From NCBI GenBank assembly GCA_002477475.1, contig DLPX01000033.1, forward strand, positions 46,307 through 110,306: DNA of 64,000 bases, in the 5' to 3' direction. A model generated the notes under the pieces. It did not search any database, was not told the DNA's origin, and saw nothing but the letters and a program-made list of their open reading frames with translations. This DNA is from Proteobacteria bacterium UBA7447 (GTDB lineage: Bacteria; Pseudomonadota; Gammaproteobacteria; Arenicellales; UBA868). Below, in pieces: positions 34,970-43,638 of this stretch; position 1 is the stretch's first letter; every line of letters starts with the position of its first letter. The translations under genes and the position numbers were made by a program.

Positions 34970-35917
34970 TCAACTGTGGGCCTTTGACTGGATCGCATCA
35001 TCCATCGCAACCACATTCTCGGCCATGCGCGCTGATGCCGCGTCGATCATCCGGCCATCCAACTGGGCCGCACCCTTACCCTGCGCAGCGGCTTCCTCAA
35101 GGGCGACAAGAATGCGCTTGGCTCTGTCGACCTCGGGTGCTGGCGGTGAGAAAACACCATTTGCCAGGTCAATCTGGGACGGGTGGATTGCCCACTTGCC
35201 TTCGTAGCCCAGCGCTGCCGCACGGCGTGCAGCCAATTGAAACCCTTCTGGATCATTGAAATCTCCAAAAGGTCCGTCGACAGGCCGCAGGCCATAAGCC
35301 CGGCAGGCGACAAGCATCCGCGAGAGACCGTCGTGCCATTGGTCGCCCGGGTAATCCGGATTGAGACCGCCGATGTTTGTGGTACGAGCCCGGCAGCTGG
35401 CGGCATAGTCTGCTACACCAAAGTGCATAGCTTCCAAACGATCGCTGGCCGTCGCGATCGCCTCGACATTTGCCATGCCCAGCGTCGTTTCAATCAACGC
35501 TTCAAGACCGATCCGGTGATTGATGCCCACCGCGGTCTCAATCTGGGAAAGCATGGCGTCGACCATATACACATCACCCGGGACACCAACTTTTGGAATC
35601 AGGATGGTGTCCAGATACTCGCCCGCCTGCTCCACAATCTCAACAACATCGCGGTACATATAGTGCGTATCGAGGCCGTTGATACGTATGGAAATGGTCT
35701 TGCCGGCGCCACGCCAGTCGATGTCTCTCAGGGCCTGGATAATGTTGGCCCGGGCAGCCAGCTTGTCATCAGGAGCAACAGCATCTTCAAGATCGAGGAA
35801 CACGTAATCAACATTACTCGCCGCGGCTTTTTCAAACATATTGGGGTTTGAGCCGGGCACTGCCAACTCGCTGCGTTGCAATCGACGGGTGCGCTTTGGG
35901 GTACGGGTATGACTCAT
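34970..35917 (-). CDS. mcl: Malyl-CoA lyase (HpcH/HpaI/CitE family)
   Basis: A 315-residue enzyme cleaving malyl-CoA into acetyl-CoA and glyoxylate. Typical segments are RSELAVPGSNPNMFEKA, DYVFLDLEDAVAPDDK, IRINGLDTHYMYRDV, IGLEALIETTLG and GKWAIHPSQIDLAN. The basic N-terminus (RTPKRTRRLQ) is usual for the methylotroph enzyme. It leads the mcl-mtkA-mtkB operon and is divergent from ppc across 348 bp. The beta-methylmalyl-CoA lyase side activity known in the family cannot be judged from sequence. Confidence 0.92.
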   Translation of the reverse strand: MSHTRTPKRTRRLQRSELAVPGSNPNMFEKAAASNVDYVFLDLEDAVAPDDKLAARANIIQALRDIDWRGAGKTISIRINGLDTHYMYRDVVEIVEQAGEYLDTILIPKVGVPGDVYMVDAMLSQIETAVGINHRIGLEALIETTLGMANVEAIATASDRLEAMHFGVADYAASCRARTTNIGGLNPDYPGDQWHDGLSRMLVACRAYGLRPVDGPFGDFNDPEGFQLAARRAAALGYEGKWAIHPSQIDLANGVFSPPAPEVDRAKRILVALEEAAAQGKGAAQLDGRMIDAASARMAENVVAMDDAIQSKAHS

Positions 35918-36265
35918 GCTCTTCTCTTTGGTTAATCAGTTTGTGGAGTCAGGAATCAGTGATCGAGGCGGGCGAACACATCTGCGTGCCAAAACCCCCA
36001 CCAAAACCACAACGCGCCTGATCCAAAAAAGTAACGGGTTCGTTTTGCGGCCCGAAGGATACGGCGACTTCAGTGCAAAAATGAGTGCGATTACTGATTA
36101 GCCTTATCAAGAAAGACTTATGGCAATTGGGCAACGAGAGCCACTCATCTCCGTATATGAAGGCAAAATTTGATACGGACGTAATTTTTCCCACTCGAAA
36201 CCAATTTGAGGGCAAGGTCAAATTTTTTCTTGTCTCGGCGAGAAAATGACCGTACTGTCGCGCCC
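35918..36265. other. 348-bp divergent control region between mcl and ppc
   Basis: No gene apart from the short leader ORF at 36246. The ppc side has three related AT-rich elements: CAAAATTTGA (36164-36173), CAATTTGA (36202-36209) and the inverted TCAAATTTT (36218-36226). They could be operator half-sites for a serine-cycle regulator. No regulator gene is adjacent. Confidence 0.35.
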
Positions 36266-36269
36266 ATGA
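36246..36269 (+). other. Possible seven-codon leader ORF overlapping the ppc start
   Basis: An ATG at 36246 opens a frame MTVLSRP that ends in a TGA at 36267-36269, overlapping the ppc ATG (ATGA). GGCGAG lies 4 nt before it, while ppc itself has no visible ribosome-binding site, so ppc may be translated by coupling to this leader. It could be coincidence. Confidence 0.3.
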
Positions 36270-39004
36270 CAAGCACCGCCCACTCCAAGGAGTCCATTCC
36301 CGCTCGGGCCGAGACCGCCGATGCGGCATTGCGGGCCGATATTCGGCGTTTAGGACATCAGCTGGGAGACACCCTTATCCGTCAACACGGCCAGGCACTT
36401 CTTGATACTGTCGAGGAAGTGCGCCACCTTGCCCAGAGGCTTCGTCAGGCGGGTGGCCCCACCGGCGTTACCGCCGAACTCACAGACCTCCTGGCCGGCC
36501 TGGACGGTGACCGCGCCATTCATCTGGTGCGGGCCTTTACCGTCTATTTTCATCTCGCAAATATTGCCGAGCAGGAACATCGTATCGAAGATCTCAATGT
36601 GGGTGGTAGTCGGGCAGGCAATCATTTCGGTCAAACCGTCCGGAGCCTTCTTGATTCCGGCGTCACAGCGCCCGAGATCGGTGACCTGGTCAACCGATCA
36701 GATTTCCGGCCCGTCTTTACCGCGCATCCGACAGAGGCCTCGAGGCGATCCATCCTCAACAAACTTGCCACTATCGCTGATCTCCTTAAAGCGCGGGGAG
36801 ATGCGCGCTGTACGCAGATCGAACGCGACCGCATCGACCGCCGCATTGATGAAATGATCGAGGCCATCTGGCAAACCGACGAGATTCGCCACGAAAGACC
36901 TGACCCTTTCGACGAGGCCAAATTTGTCCTTTACTACCTTTCCCAGACCGTTAGTGAGGCTCTGCCTGATCTTTTTGACACGATCGCAGCAACCCTTGGG
37001 GATATTGGCGAGAAGATGCGGCTGGATCATGTTCCGATCCGATTTGGTTCGTGGGTTGGTGGTGACCGCGACGGCAACCCTAATGTCTCCCCGGATACCA
37101 CTGTCGCAGTGCTTGACCTGCAGCGTGACCGCGCTATTGCCCTTCTGATCAGTGAGATCAAGCAACTCTCAGATGATGCCTCAATGAGTGGGCGTCTTTA
37201 TCAGGTCTCCGAGGAAATGGAGCAGCTGGTTGCTCAAGACACAGCAGAGCACTCCGATGTGCTGACACCAGCCCGGCTGCTTGAACCCTATCGACTGCAC
37301 TGCGCCGTTATCGAAAAGCGCCTCCTGGCAACGCGAGACCGTGGTGCCGAGGCGTACGCTTCACCGGATCAGCTAATGAGTGAACTTGCGGCCATGGATC
37401 GTTCTTTACGCAGTCACGGAGGCGCATTGATCGCAGACGGCCGTCTTGCCCGGGTTCGGCGAATTGTCAGTGCGATCGGTTTTCACTTTGCCAGTCTCGA
37501 TATCCGAGAGCACTCGGCGCGCCATCACGAGGCACTGGCCGCGCTCTTTGAGCCACTGGGTGTCGCGTACGGCGACATGACCCCACAGCAACGGCTGGCT
37601 CGGCTGGTTGAAGAGCTCGACAGCCGTCGTCCGTTGGCACCGCCCCAGGGCCATAACGAGCATGACAACCTTACGCTCTTCCGGACGCTCCGATCGATCA
37701 TGGATCGAGATGGCGACGAGGTGATCGACGCCTATATCGTGTCCATGACGCGGGGTGTCGACGATATCCTTGCGCCCGTGCTGCTGGCGCGGGAGGTCGG
37801 CCTGGTCGATCTCGGGCAGGACGTTGCCCGTCTGGATTTTGTTCCCCTTTTTGAAACAATTGAGGATCTGGAATCGATCGGGCCCACGCTTCGCACACTC
37901 TTCAGGAATACTTCATATCGCCACCTACTGACCCTGCGCGGTGACGAACAGGAAGTCATGGTGGGCTACTCCGACTCCAATAAGGACGGAGGCATCACCA
38001 CGTCGCAGTGGGAAATTCACAAAGCACTTCGGGTGATTCAGGAAGTCGCCGAGGAGGCCGGCGTCCGGATCCGCGTGTTCCATGGACGCGGCGGAACCAT
38101 CGGCCGCGGGGGCGGCCCGACCCATGCTTCCATTCTCAGCCAACCTCCCGGCGTCGTCGATGGAGAGATTAAACTGACAGAGCAAGGTGAGGTGATCGCC
38201 GATAAATACGGCCTGCCCGCTATTGCGCGACGCAACCTGAATCTTGCGATCAGCGCCCTCCTGGAAAGCTCCCTTGCCCACAAAGCTCCGCGACATGACA
38301 AGATGTCCATCACGGCCTGGTATGAAATCATGGAGCAGGTTTCCAGTGCCGCCTTCCGGGCCTATCGGCAGTTTGTAGAAACCCCGGGGCTGCCAGAGTA
38401 CTTCACCACCTCGACACCGGTTGAGGAACTCGGATCCATGAATATCGGATCCCGGCCCGCGCGCCGGTCCGCAGCGAAGGCCGGCATCGCCGACCTGCGT
38501 GCCATTCCCTGGGTATTCGGCTGGACCCAGTCGCGTCAGATTATTCCTGGATGGTTCGGCGCCGGTACCGGTCTGCGTGCTGCGATGGAAGCCGGGCGCG
38601 GGGAAGACCTGCGCCGCATGTACGCTGAGTGGCACTTCTTCTCAACATTCGTATCAAACGTCGAAATGACGCTCGCCAAAACTGATCTCGCTATCGCGCG
38701 TCACTATGTTGAACGGCTGGTTGATCCGAAGCTGCATCATTTATTCGATCAGGTTGTTGAGGAGCACACGCTCACGACGGAGATGATCACTTTAATTACA
38801 GGAACGGAACTATTGTCCGACAAACCGATGCTGCGTCGTACGCTCGAAGTGCGGGATGCCTATCTCGATCCCATCAGCGTGCTGCAGGTGGAATTGCTTA
38901 CCCGCAGCCGACGGGAGAAAAACCGCGACCGCAATGATCAGATGCAGCGGGCATTACTGCTTTCCATCAACGGAATTGCTGCGGGACTACGCAACACCGG
39001 CTAA
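36266..39004 (+). CDS. ppc: Phosphoenolpyruvate carboxylase
   Basis: A 912-residue enzyme from the ATG at 36266; a longer in-frame start at 36206 is less likely. It carboxylates PEP to oxaloacetate. Catalytic signatures are visible: FTAHPTEASRRSIL (active histidine), GSWVGGDRDGNPNV, FHGRGGTIGRGGGP and the C-terminal LLLSINGIAAGLRNTG. Facing the mcl-mtkAB operon, it would supply the CO2-fixing step of the serine cycle. The C-terminal ending in NTG is normal for the family. Confidence 0.95.
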   Translation: MTSTAHSKESIPARAETADAALRADIRRLGHQLGDTLIRQHGQALLDTVEEVRHLAQRLRQAGGPTGVTAELTDLLAGLDGDRAIHLVRAFTVYFHLANIAEQEHRIEDLNVGGSRAGNHFGQTVRSLLDSGVTAPEIGDLVNRSDFRPVFTAHPTEASRRSILNKLATIADLLKARGDARCTQIERDRIDRRIDEMIEAIWQTDEIRHERPDPFDEAKFVLYYLSQTVSEALPDLFDTIAATLGDIGEKMRLDHVPIRFGSWVGGDRDGNPNVSPDTTVAVLDLQRDRAIALLISEIKQLSDDASMSGRLYQVSEEMEQLVAQDTAEHSDVLTPARLLEPYRLHCAVIEKRLLATRDRGAEAYASPDQLMSELAAMDRSLRSHGGALIADGRLARVRRIVSAIGFHFASLDIREHSARHHEALAALFEPLGVAYGDMTPQQRLARLVEELDSRRPLAPPQGHNEHDNLTLFRTLRSIMDRDGDEVIDAYIVSMTRGVDDILAPVLLAREVGLVDLGQDVARLDFVPLFETIEDLESIGPTLRTLFRNTSYRHLLTLRGDEQEVMVGYSDSNKDGGITTSQWEIHKALRVIQEVAEEAGVRIRVFHGRGGTIGRGGGPTHASILSQPPGVVDGEIKLTEQGEVIADKYGLPAIARRNLNLAISALLESSLAHKAPRHDKMSITAWYEIMEQVSSAAFRAYRQFVETPGLPEYFTTSTPVEELGSMNIGSRPARRSAAKAGIADLRAIPWVFGWTQSRQIIPGWFGAGTGLRAAMEAGRGEDLRRMYAEWHFFSTFVSNVEMTLAKTDLAIARHYVERLVDPKLHHLFDQVVEEHTLTTEMITLITGTELLSDKPMLRRTLEVRDAYLDPISVLQVELLTRSRREKNRDRNDQMQRALLLSINGIAAGLRNTG

Positions 39005-39047
39005 GCGCTCACCGACGCAGCAGAATAGACTGTAAGATTCGCTGCTG

Positions 39048-40298
39048 ATGACTGTCTCTAACGATACCGATCGAATCATTATGCATGCCGACATGGATGC
39101 TTTTTATGCATCCGTGGAGCAGCGTGACCACCCGGAACTCAGAGCCCGCCCCGTTGCGGTCGGCGGCAGCGGTTCACGCGGTGTCGTGGCGGCAGCAAGC
39201 TACGAGGCGAGACAGTTTGGCGTGCGCTCTGCCATGCCGTCTGTCGAGGCGCGTCGACGCTGCCCGGATCTTGTGTTCGTCCGCGGCAACATGGCGCTCT
39301 ACAAGAAAGAGTCCGCCCGCATCTTCAAGATCTTCAGAGAATTTTCGCCCGTCGTGGAGCGCGTATCGCTGGATGAGGCTTTTATCGACCTCACCGGTAG
39401 CACTCGACTTATGGGTCCAGCGCAAGAGGTAGGAGAACAACTTCGCAGCAGGATCCGTGAAGCCTTGTCGCTCCCCGTCTCGGTCGGCATCGCACCAGTC
39501 AAGATGGTCGCCAAGATTGCGAGCGCAGGGGCAAAACCTGATGGCCTGCTTGAAGTTAGAGCGGGTGAAGTCGAAAACTTTCTTAAGGCCCTGCCGGTCA
39601 GCCGGATCTGGGGTGTGGGACCCGTTGCGAAAGAAAAGCTGAAAACACTGGGGTTTGAGACGATCGGGGATGTCGCCAAGGCCGATGATGACACGCTGCG
39701 TGACTTGCTTGGCGAATGGGGAATCGAGATTGCGGGATTGGCGCGCGGCGAAGATGTTCGCGAGGTAGAGCCGTATCGCGAAGCCGTCTCCTACAGTGAG
39801 GAACACACTTTCAGCCAAGACATTTCTGACTATCAGCAGCTCGAACCGCTGATCCGCGAGCACGCGGAGTCTGTCGCCCGACGTCTCCGACACGACCAGG
39901 TACGCGCCCATACCGTCGTCCTGAAATTTAAATCTGCCAAGAGAACCGGGCCCGGTGTTCGAGGGTATCCCGTGTTTACCCGCCGGGTCACGCTGCCGCA
40001 ACCCACTGATGATGGTCACACCATTGCCAGGCAGGCAACAGAGCTTCTGTATCGATCCGGCCCCAAAGAAGCGATCCGCCTGATCGGGGTCGGCTGTACC
40101 GGACTGACGGCAGAGTCTGCGGACCAACTGCCACTTTTCGGTGCTGAAACGAAATCAAAGAGGGAAACCCTCAATCAGACACTCGACGAGATCACCCGGC
40201 GTTTTGGAAGAAAAGCGATCGGTGAGCTGCCTCGCACCGCACGTGAGCAGGTCGGCCTTTCGATGCAAGTTAAGCGAGGGGACGATCCTGAGGAGTAG
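39048..40298 (+). CDS. dinB: DNA polymerase IV
   Basis: A 416-residue Y-family translesion polymerase. The metal-binding carboxylates are in IIMHADMDAFYASVE and SLDEAFIDLTGS, with a helix-hairpin-helix region around SRIWGVGPVAKEKLKTLG and a little-finger domain after. The C-terminus ends without an obvious clamp-binding motif beyond QLPLF near residue 365. It follows ppc by 43 bp but is functionally unrelated. Its last 29 nt overlap the 3' end of the convergent M20 peptidase gene. Confidence 0.94.
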   Translation: MTVSNDTDRIIMHADMDAFYASVEQRDHPELRARPVAVGGSGSRGVVAAASYEARQFGVRSAMPSVEARRRCPDLVFVRGNMALYKKESARIFKIFREFSPVVERVSLDEAFIDLTGSTRLMGPAQEVGEQLRSRIREALSLPVSVGIAPVKMVAKIASAGAKPDGLLEVRAGEVENFLKALPVSRIWGVGPVAKEKLKTLGFETIGDVAKADDDTLRDLLGEWGIEIAGLARGEDVREVEPYREAVSYSEEHTFSQDISDYQQLEPLIREHAESVARRLRHDQVRAHTVVLKFKSAKRTGPGVRGYPVFTRRVTLPQPTDDGHTIARQATELLYRSGPKEAIRLIGVGCTGLTAESADQLPLFGAETKSKRETLNQTLDEITRRFGRKAIGELPRTAREQVGLSMQVKRGDDPEE

Positions 40299-41592
40299 CG
40301 GGTTCAAGGCCGCACCAGGAAGCGATAAAAAGTGCGATCGTTCCGGTTACTCGCTTTAAGGATGCGAGACTGACCCTTTCATCAAAGGCGTGGATGTCCC
40401 GGGACACGGGGCCATACACGAGACACGGGCAATCGTCATAGAGCACAAATACCCTGCCGTCGAGATATCCCGGGGTCACAAAAGATTCAAGACTGGCTCC
40501 GAAGCTCGCCGCGTGGGCCTGGCCCAACACCTTCTCAGCGTCGCTGCCTTCCTCCAGCACATAGCCGCGGGCAAAAAATCCGTTGTACTCCACTTCAGGC
40601 GGGTTGTCGCGCAAGAAAGGATGGTTGCTAGCATGCGCCCCGATACACGCTTCAATCTCCTTGGCGGCATCACGAGGATCCACGCCGGGATAAATCGCCA
40701 CCCGCACATCGAACGTGCACCATGAGGGGACGGAAGAAGCCCAGTCACCGCCGACGATCTTGCCGATATTGAAATTGATCGGGTGCTCCAGCGATTCAAA
40801 ATAGCGATGCTCCGAGCGTGCATCGTTCCACTCGCACTCGAGCGTTTTCAACGCCGGGATAATTGATACCGCGGCTTCAATGGCATTTGCCCCCTGACCT
40901 GCCTCACGGACATGAACCGGTCTGCCGCGCACATGGACCCGAAACCAGATGACACCGGTATTGGCCCGCACCAGCATGTTCTCCTCAGGTTCCGGAATCA
41001 GTGCCGCATCCGCCCGATAGCCTCTCACCAATGCAGACAGTGCGCCATTTCCGGTGCACTCTTCTTCGGTAACCGACTGCAAATGCACGCGAGCGGCGGG
41101 TTGCCAACCCAGGGTCTTGAGCGCATCCAGTGCTGCGAAATTGGCGCAAAGGCCTGCCTTCATGTCTGCGCCGCCGCGGCCATACAGCCAGTCCCCTTCG
41201 ATCCAGGGCTCAAACGGCGGGTGGGTCCACATATCCACCGGCCCCGTCGGCACGACATCTACGTGTCCGTTCAGTATCAGGGAGCGGCCCTTGATCTCGA
41301 CCGGCGTATGGGTTCCGACTACGTTCACCGCGTTGTCGTAGTCGACTTTGACCGGAGAGAACCCGGGATGGTCTTCTATCTCGGCAATATCAATGGACCA
41401 TTGATCCATCTCAAAGCCGCGCGATTCAAGCGCTTCATAAAAACATGCCTGAGCCCGATGCTCATTGCCGCGGGTCGAGTCGAGCGACATCATCTGCTGG
41501 GTAAACGCCAGTTGTCGCTCAAACCCCTTGTCCACCGCATCCAGCACCTGTCCGATTAACTCCGGCGCCAGATCTATCTCAGGCGGGCTCAT
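40270..41592 (-). CDS. M20 family metallohydrolase (ArgE/DapE/ACY1/CPG2)
   Basis: A 440-residue di-zinc amidohydrolase. Metal-site motifs are LILNGHVDVVPTGP and YGRGGADMKAGL, and the catalytic glutamate lies in SVTEEECTGNGA. Such enzymes hydrolyse N-acyl or N-carbamoyl amino acids and peptides. It starts 3 bp after the amidinotransferase gene, so both are surely co-transcribed. Substrate unknown; a guanidino- or carbamoyl-amino-acid derivative would fit the cluster. Confidence 0.87.
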   Translation of the reverse strand: MSPPEIDLAPELIGQVLDAVDKGFERQLAFTQQMMSLDSTRGNEHRAQACFYEALESRGFEMDQWSIDIAEIEDHPGFSPVKVDYDNAVNVVGTHTPVEIKGRSLILNGHVDVVPTGPVDMWTHPPFEPWIEGDWLYGRGGADMKAGLCANFAALDALKTLGWQPAARVHLQSVTEEECTGNGALSALVRGYRADAALIPEPEENMLVRANTGVIWFRVHVRGRPVHVREAGQGANAIEAAVSIIPALKTLECEWNDARSEHRYFESLEHPINFNIGKIVGGDWASSVPSWCTFDVRVAIYPGVDPRDAAKEIEACIGAHASNHPFLRDNPPEVEYNGFFARGYVLEEGSDAEKVLGQAHAASFGASLESFVTPGYLDGRVFVLYDDCPCLVYGPVSRDIHAFDERVSLASLKRVTGTIALFIASWCGLEPATPQDRPLA

Positions 41593-41595
41593 GTT

Positions 41596-42585
41596 TTAGG
41601 GATCCCGCAGGATTGCATGGGTTGAACAGGAAACACAGCCACCCCAGTAACTGACGTGATCGTAGGCAATTTCGATGGGCTCGACACCGCGTTTGGCGAG
41701 TTCGTCACACACCCGACCCATTCCGGCAGGGATGATATAGCGCTTTTCATCCAGACTGACGCCGACCGTGGCATAGGCTCTGGCTTCTTCCTCGGTCAAG
41801 TCAATGACATCCCAGTGCGCCAGCGGCGCCGGTAGCGGCTCCTTTAATTCATCCCGATACAGCAGCAATACCCCTTCCGCCACCAGCACCATTGTGCCGA
41901 GAAGATGCAGGATGGTGCCATGCATCGGCATCGGGTGTACCTGGTAACCGAAGGGCTCGATGTAGTCTGCGAACCAATCTGTTCCCGCGCGGTTGGTGGC
42001 AATGTCAGACTCTCCCACGAACAGGTGATTCTGATAACAGATGATGTCACCGCCCTCGAGATAGGGGCCCGGCCCGCCACTGGACGGAGCGAAAGGCTGT
42101 ACGGCCGGCATGATCACATGATGGGCTTCGGGATCCGACACGATGAGCGGCGCGACGATCTCCCGCAACGGGAAAACCTCTTTACGCCGATAGGCTCTTC
42201 GGATATTCACTTCCAGATAATGCTTGCCGACGGTATAGACCGGGTCAGCTGGATAAAGCAGGGAAGCCCCGGGCTGCGCCTCAGCAAGGTACAGCCGCTC
42301 TTCCTCACTGTAGGGCCTCGGGCGATGGACCTTGACACCATTGGCTTCATAGAGCGCCGCAAGGCTATCCAACTGCTCTGCCGTTTTCTCCCAGCGCTCC
42401 GGCATTGCCTTGGCGATGTCCAGCGGCTGGTCACCACTCGCCTTCAGCGCGGCCTGCACTTCTTCGTTGTAGTGGTGCAGTGTTGGATTGAACGGCGGCA
42501 GGGAAAGCCCCTCTGCGCTGCCGACGATCGCGGTACGCAGTTTGCCGAAATCGGTATAGGCACCGAATCCTTCAGTTTGACTCAT
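41596..42585 (-). CDS. Amidinotransferase/dimethylargininase-family protein
   Basis: A 329-residue guanidino-group-modifying enzyme (GATM/DDAH fold). The substrate-anchoring motif YLEGGDI, a histidine in LHLLGTM and the nucleophilic cysteine near the C-terminus (GGCVSCSTHAI; C320 aligns best) are present. It may transfer an amidino group or hydrolyse a guanidinium such as dimethylarginine or creatine precursors. It belongs to a minus-strand cluster with a creatinase-like M24 protein, PhzF and an M20 hydrolase. Confidence 0.75.
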   Translation of the reverse strand: MSQTEGFGAYTDFGKLRTAIVGSAEGLSLPPFNPTLHHYNEEVQAALKASGDQPLDIAKAMPERWEKTAEQLDSLAALYEANGVKVHRPRPYSEEERLYLAEAQPGASLLYPADPVYTVGKHYLEVNIRRAYRRKEVFPLREIVAPLIVSDPEAHHVIMPAVQPFAPSSGGPGPYLEGGDIICYQNHLFVGESDIATNRAGTDWFADYIEPFGYQVHPMPMHGTILHLLGTMVLVAEGVLLLYRDELKEPLPAPLAHWDVIDLTEEEARAYATVGVSLDEKRYIIPAGMGRVCDELAKRGVEPIEIAYDHVSYWGGCVSCSTHAILRDP

Positions 42586-42792
42586 TCGCTTCCTCCTCGC
42601 GGTTGAGATTAAAGTATGGCTGCCCGATCCAGCATGGGATTTCTAGGAAAGACTCCAAAACCTTGGTGGGTGTGCCCGAGTGACTAATAAAGCGATCAGA
42701 GATATTACTTCGCAAGCGCAGACTTGTCAGGGTGGAATTAAAAAGGAACCGCTGTCGCAGATCCTCCAGCCTCATTCAGTCCTTAATCGAAT

Positions 42793-43578
42793 TCAACAGT
42801 TTTCAAGGGCGCCGGAGAAAATCGTACAACAGGGACCAGCGATCTGCACGCCAGCATCGAGTAGCTTGCAGTGCATCTCACCGCCTTTTGGGGAAAGCTG
42901 TCTTGAGCTCAATTCCGTTTTTCCAAGCTTTGACGCCCAGTACGGAATCAGTGAACACTGGGCCACTCCCGAGACCGGATCTTCCGGGACACCATTAGCT
43001 GGGGCAAAAAAACGCAGGACATAGTCTGAATCCCCACCAGCTGCCGTGACTGCAATTGTCGACAGATCTAAGGTCTGCAACGCATCGAGGTCCGGCTCGA
43101 CCGAGGCTACTTCATCAGGATGGTCCAACACCGCAATATAATGGCGGCCCTTTAGAGTTACGGCTGGCATCAACCCGAGTCCGCGAATCAGGGCATCTGG
43201 CGGATCACAGCTGACAGGATCATCGGCGGGCAAAACGATCGCAACATTTCTCTGATCCTTAAATGCAGCCAACTCACCGCTCATGGCTGAAAAAAAACGC
43301 GCCTCAGATCGGTCAGGTTCGAGCGAAGAGAACACCACATGGGCCGCTGCAAGCGTGGCATGACCCACCAGCGGGAGCTCTTTGGTTGGAGTAAACCAGC
43401 GGATGGAATATTCACCCTTATCACCTGAGATAAAAACACTCTCGGAGACATTGAATTCATTTGCAAGATGCTGAAACTGCGTGTCTGATAAATCATCGGT
43501 TCCGACACAAACCACAGCCGGATTGCCACCGAATGGCTCCGCACTGAACGCATCGACCCAAAAGACATCATGCTTCAT
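42793..43578 (-). CDS. PhzF family isomerase
   Basis: A 261-residue protein from the ATG at 43578, with GAGGA about 8 nt upstream. The N-terminal VDAFSAEPFGGNPAVVC and FNVSESVFI (with the catalytic glutamate) and the GHATLAAAHVV stretch mark the PhzF/diaminopimelate-epimerase fold. It acts on small molecules, probably by proton shift. It lies 60 bp after the M24 gene and 207 bp before the amidinotransferase gene. Substrate not predictable. Confidence 0.85.
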   Translation of the reverse strand: MKHDVFWVDAFSAEPFGGNPAVVCVGTDDLSDTQFQHLANEFNVSESVFISGDKGEYSIRWFTPTKELPLVGHATLAAAHVVFSSLEPDRSEARFFSAMSGELAAFKDQRNVAIVLPADDPVSCDPPDALIRGLGLMPAVTLKGRHYIAVLDHPDEVASVEPDLDALQTLDLSTIAVTAAGGDSDYVLRFFAPANGVPEDPVSGVAQCSLIPYWASKLGKTELSSRQLSPKGGEMHCKLLDAGVQIAGPCCTIFSGALENC

Positions 43579-43638
43579 ACCTAATCCTCGAATTTGACGA
43601 TAAGCCGAGTTCGGATTCACAGGAGCATGCATGTCCAG

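Noticed and set aside
39174..40127. A 317-codon antisense ORF opposite dinB
   Set aside because: No family resemblance, no ribosome-binding site, and the sense frame is an unmistakable Pol IV.
42586..42792. Possible tRNA-like stretch in the 207-bp gap before the PhzF gene's 3' end
   Set aside because: A run resembling a D-arm (GTGCCCGAGTGA) has no matching acceptor stem, anticodon arm or T-arm.
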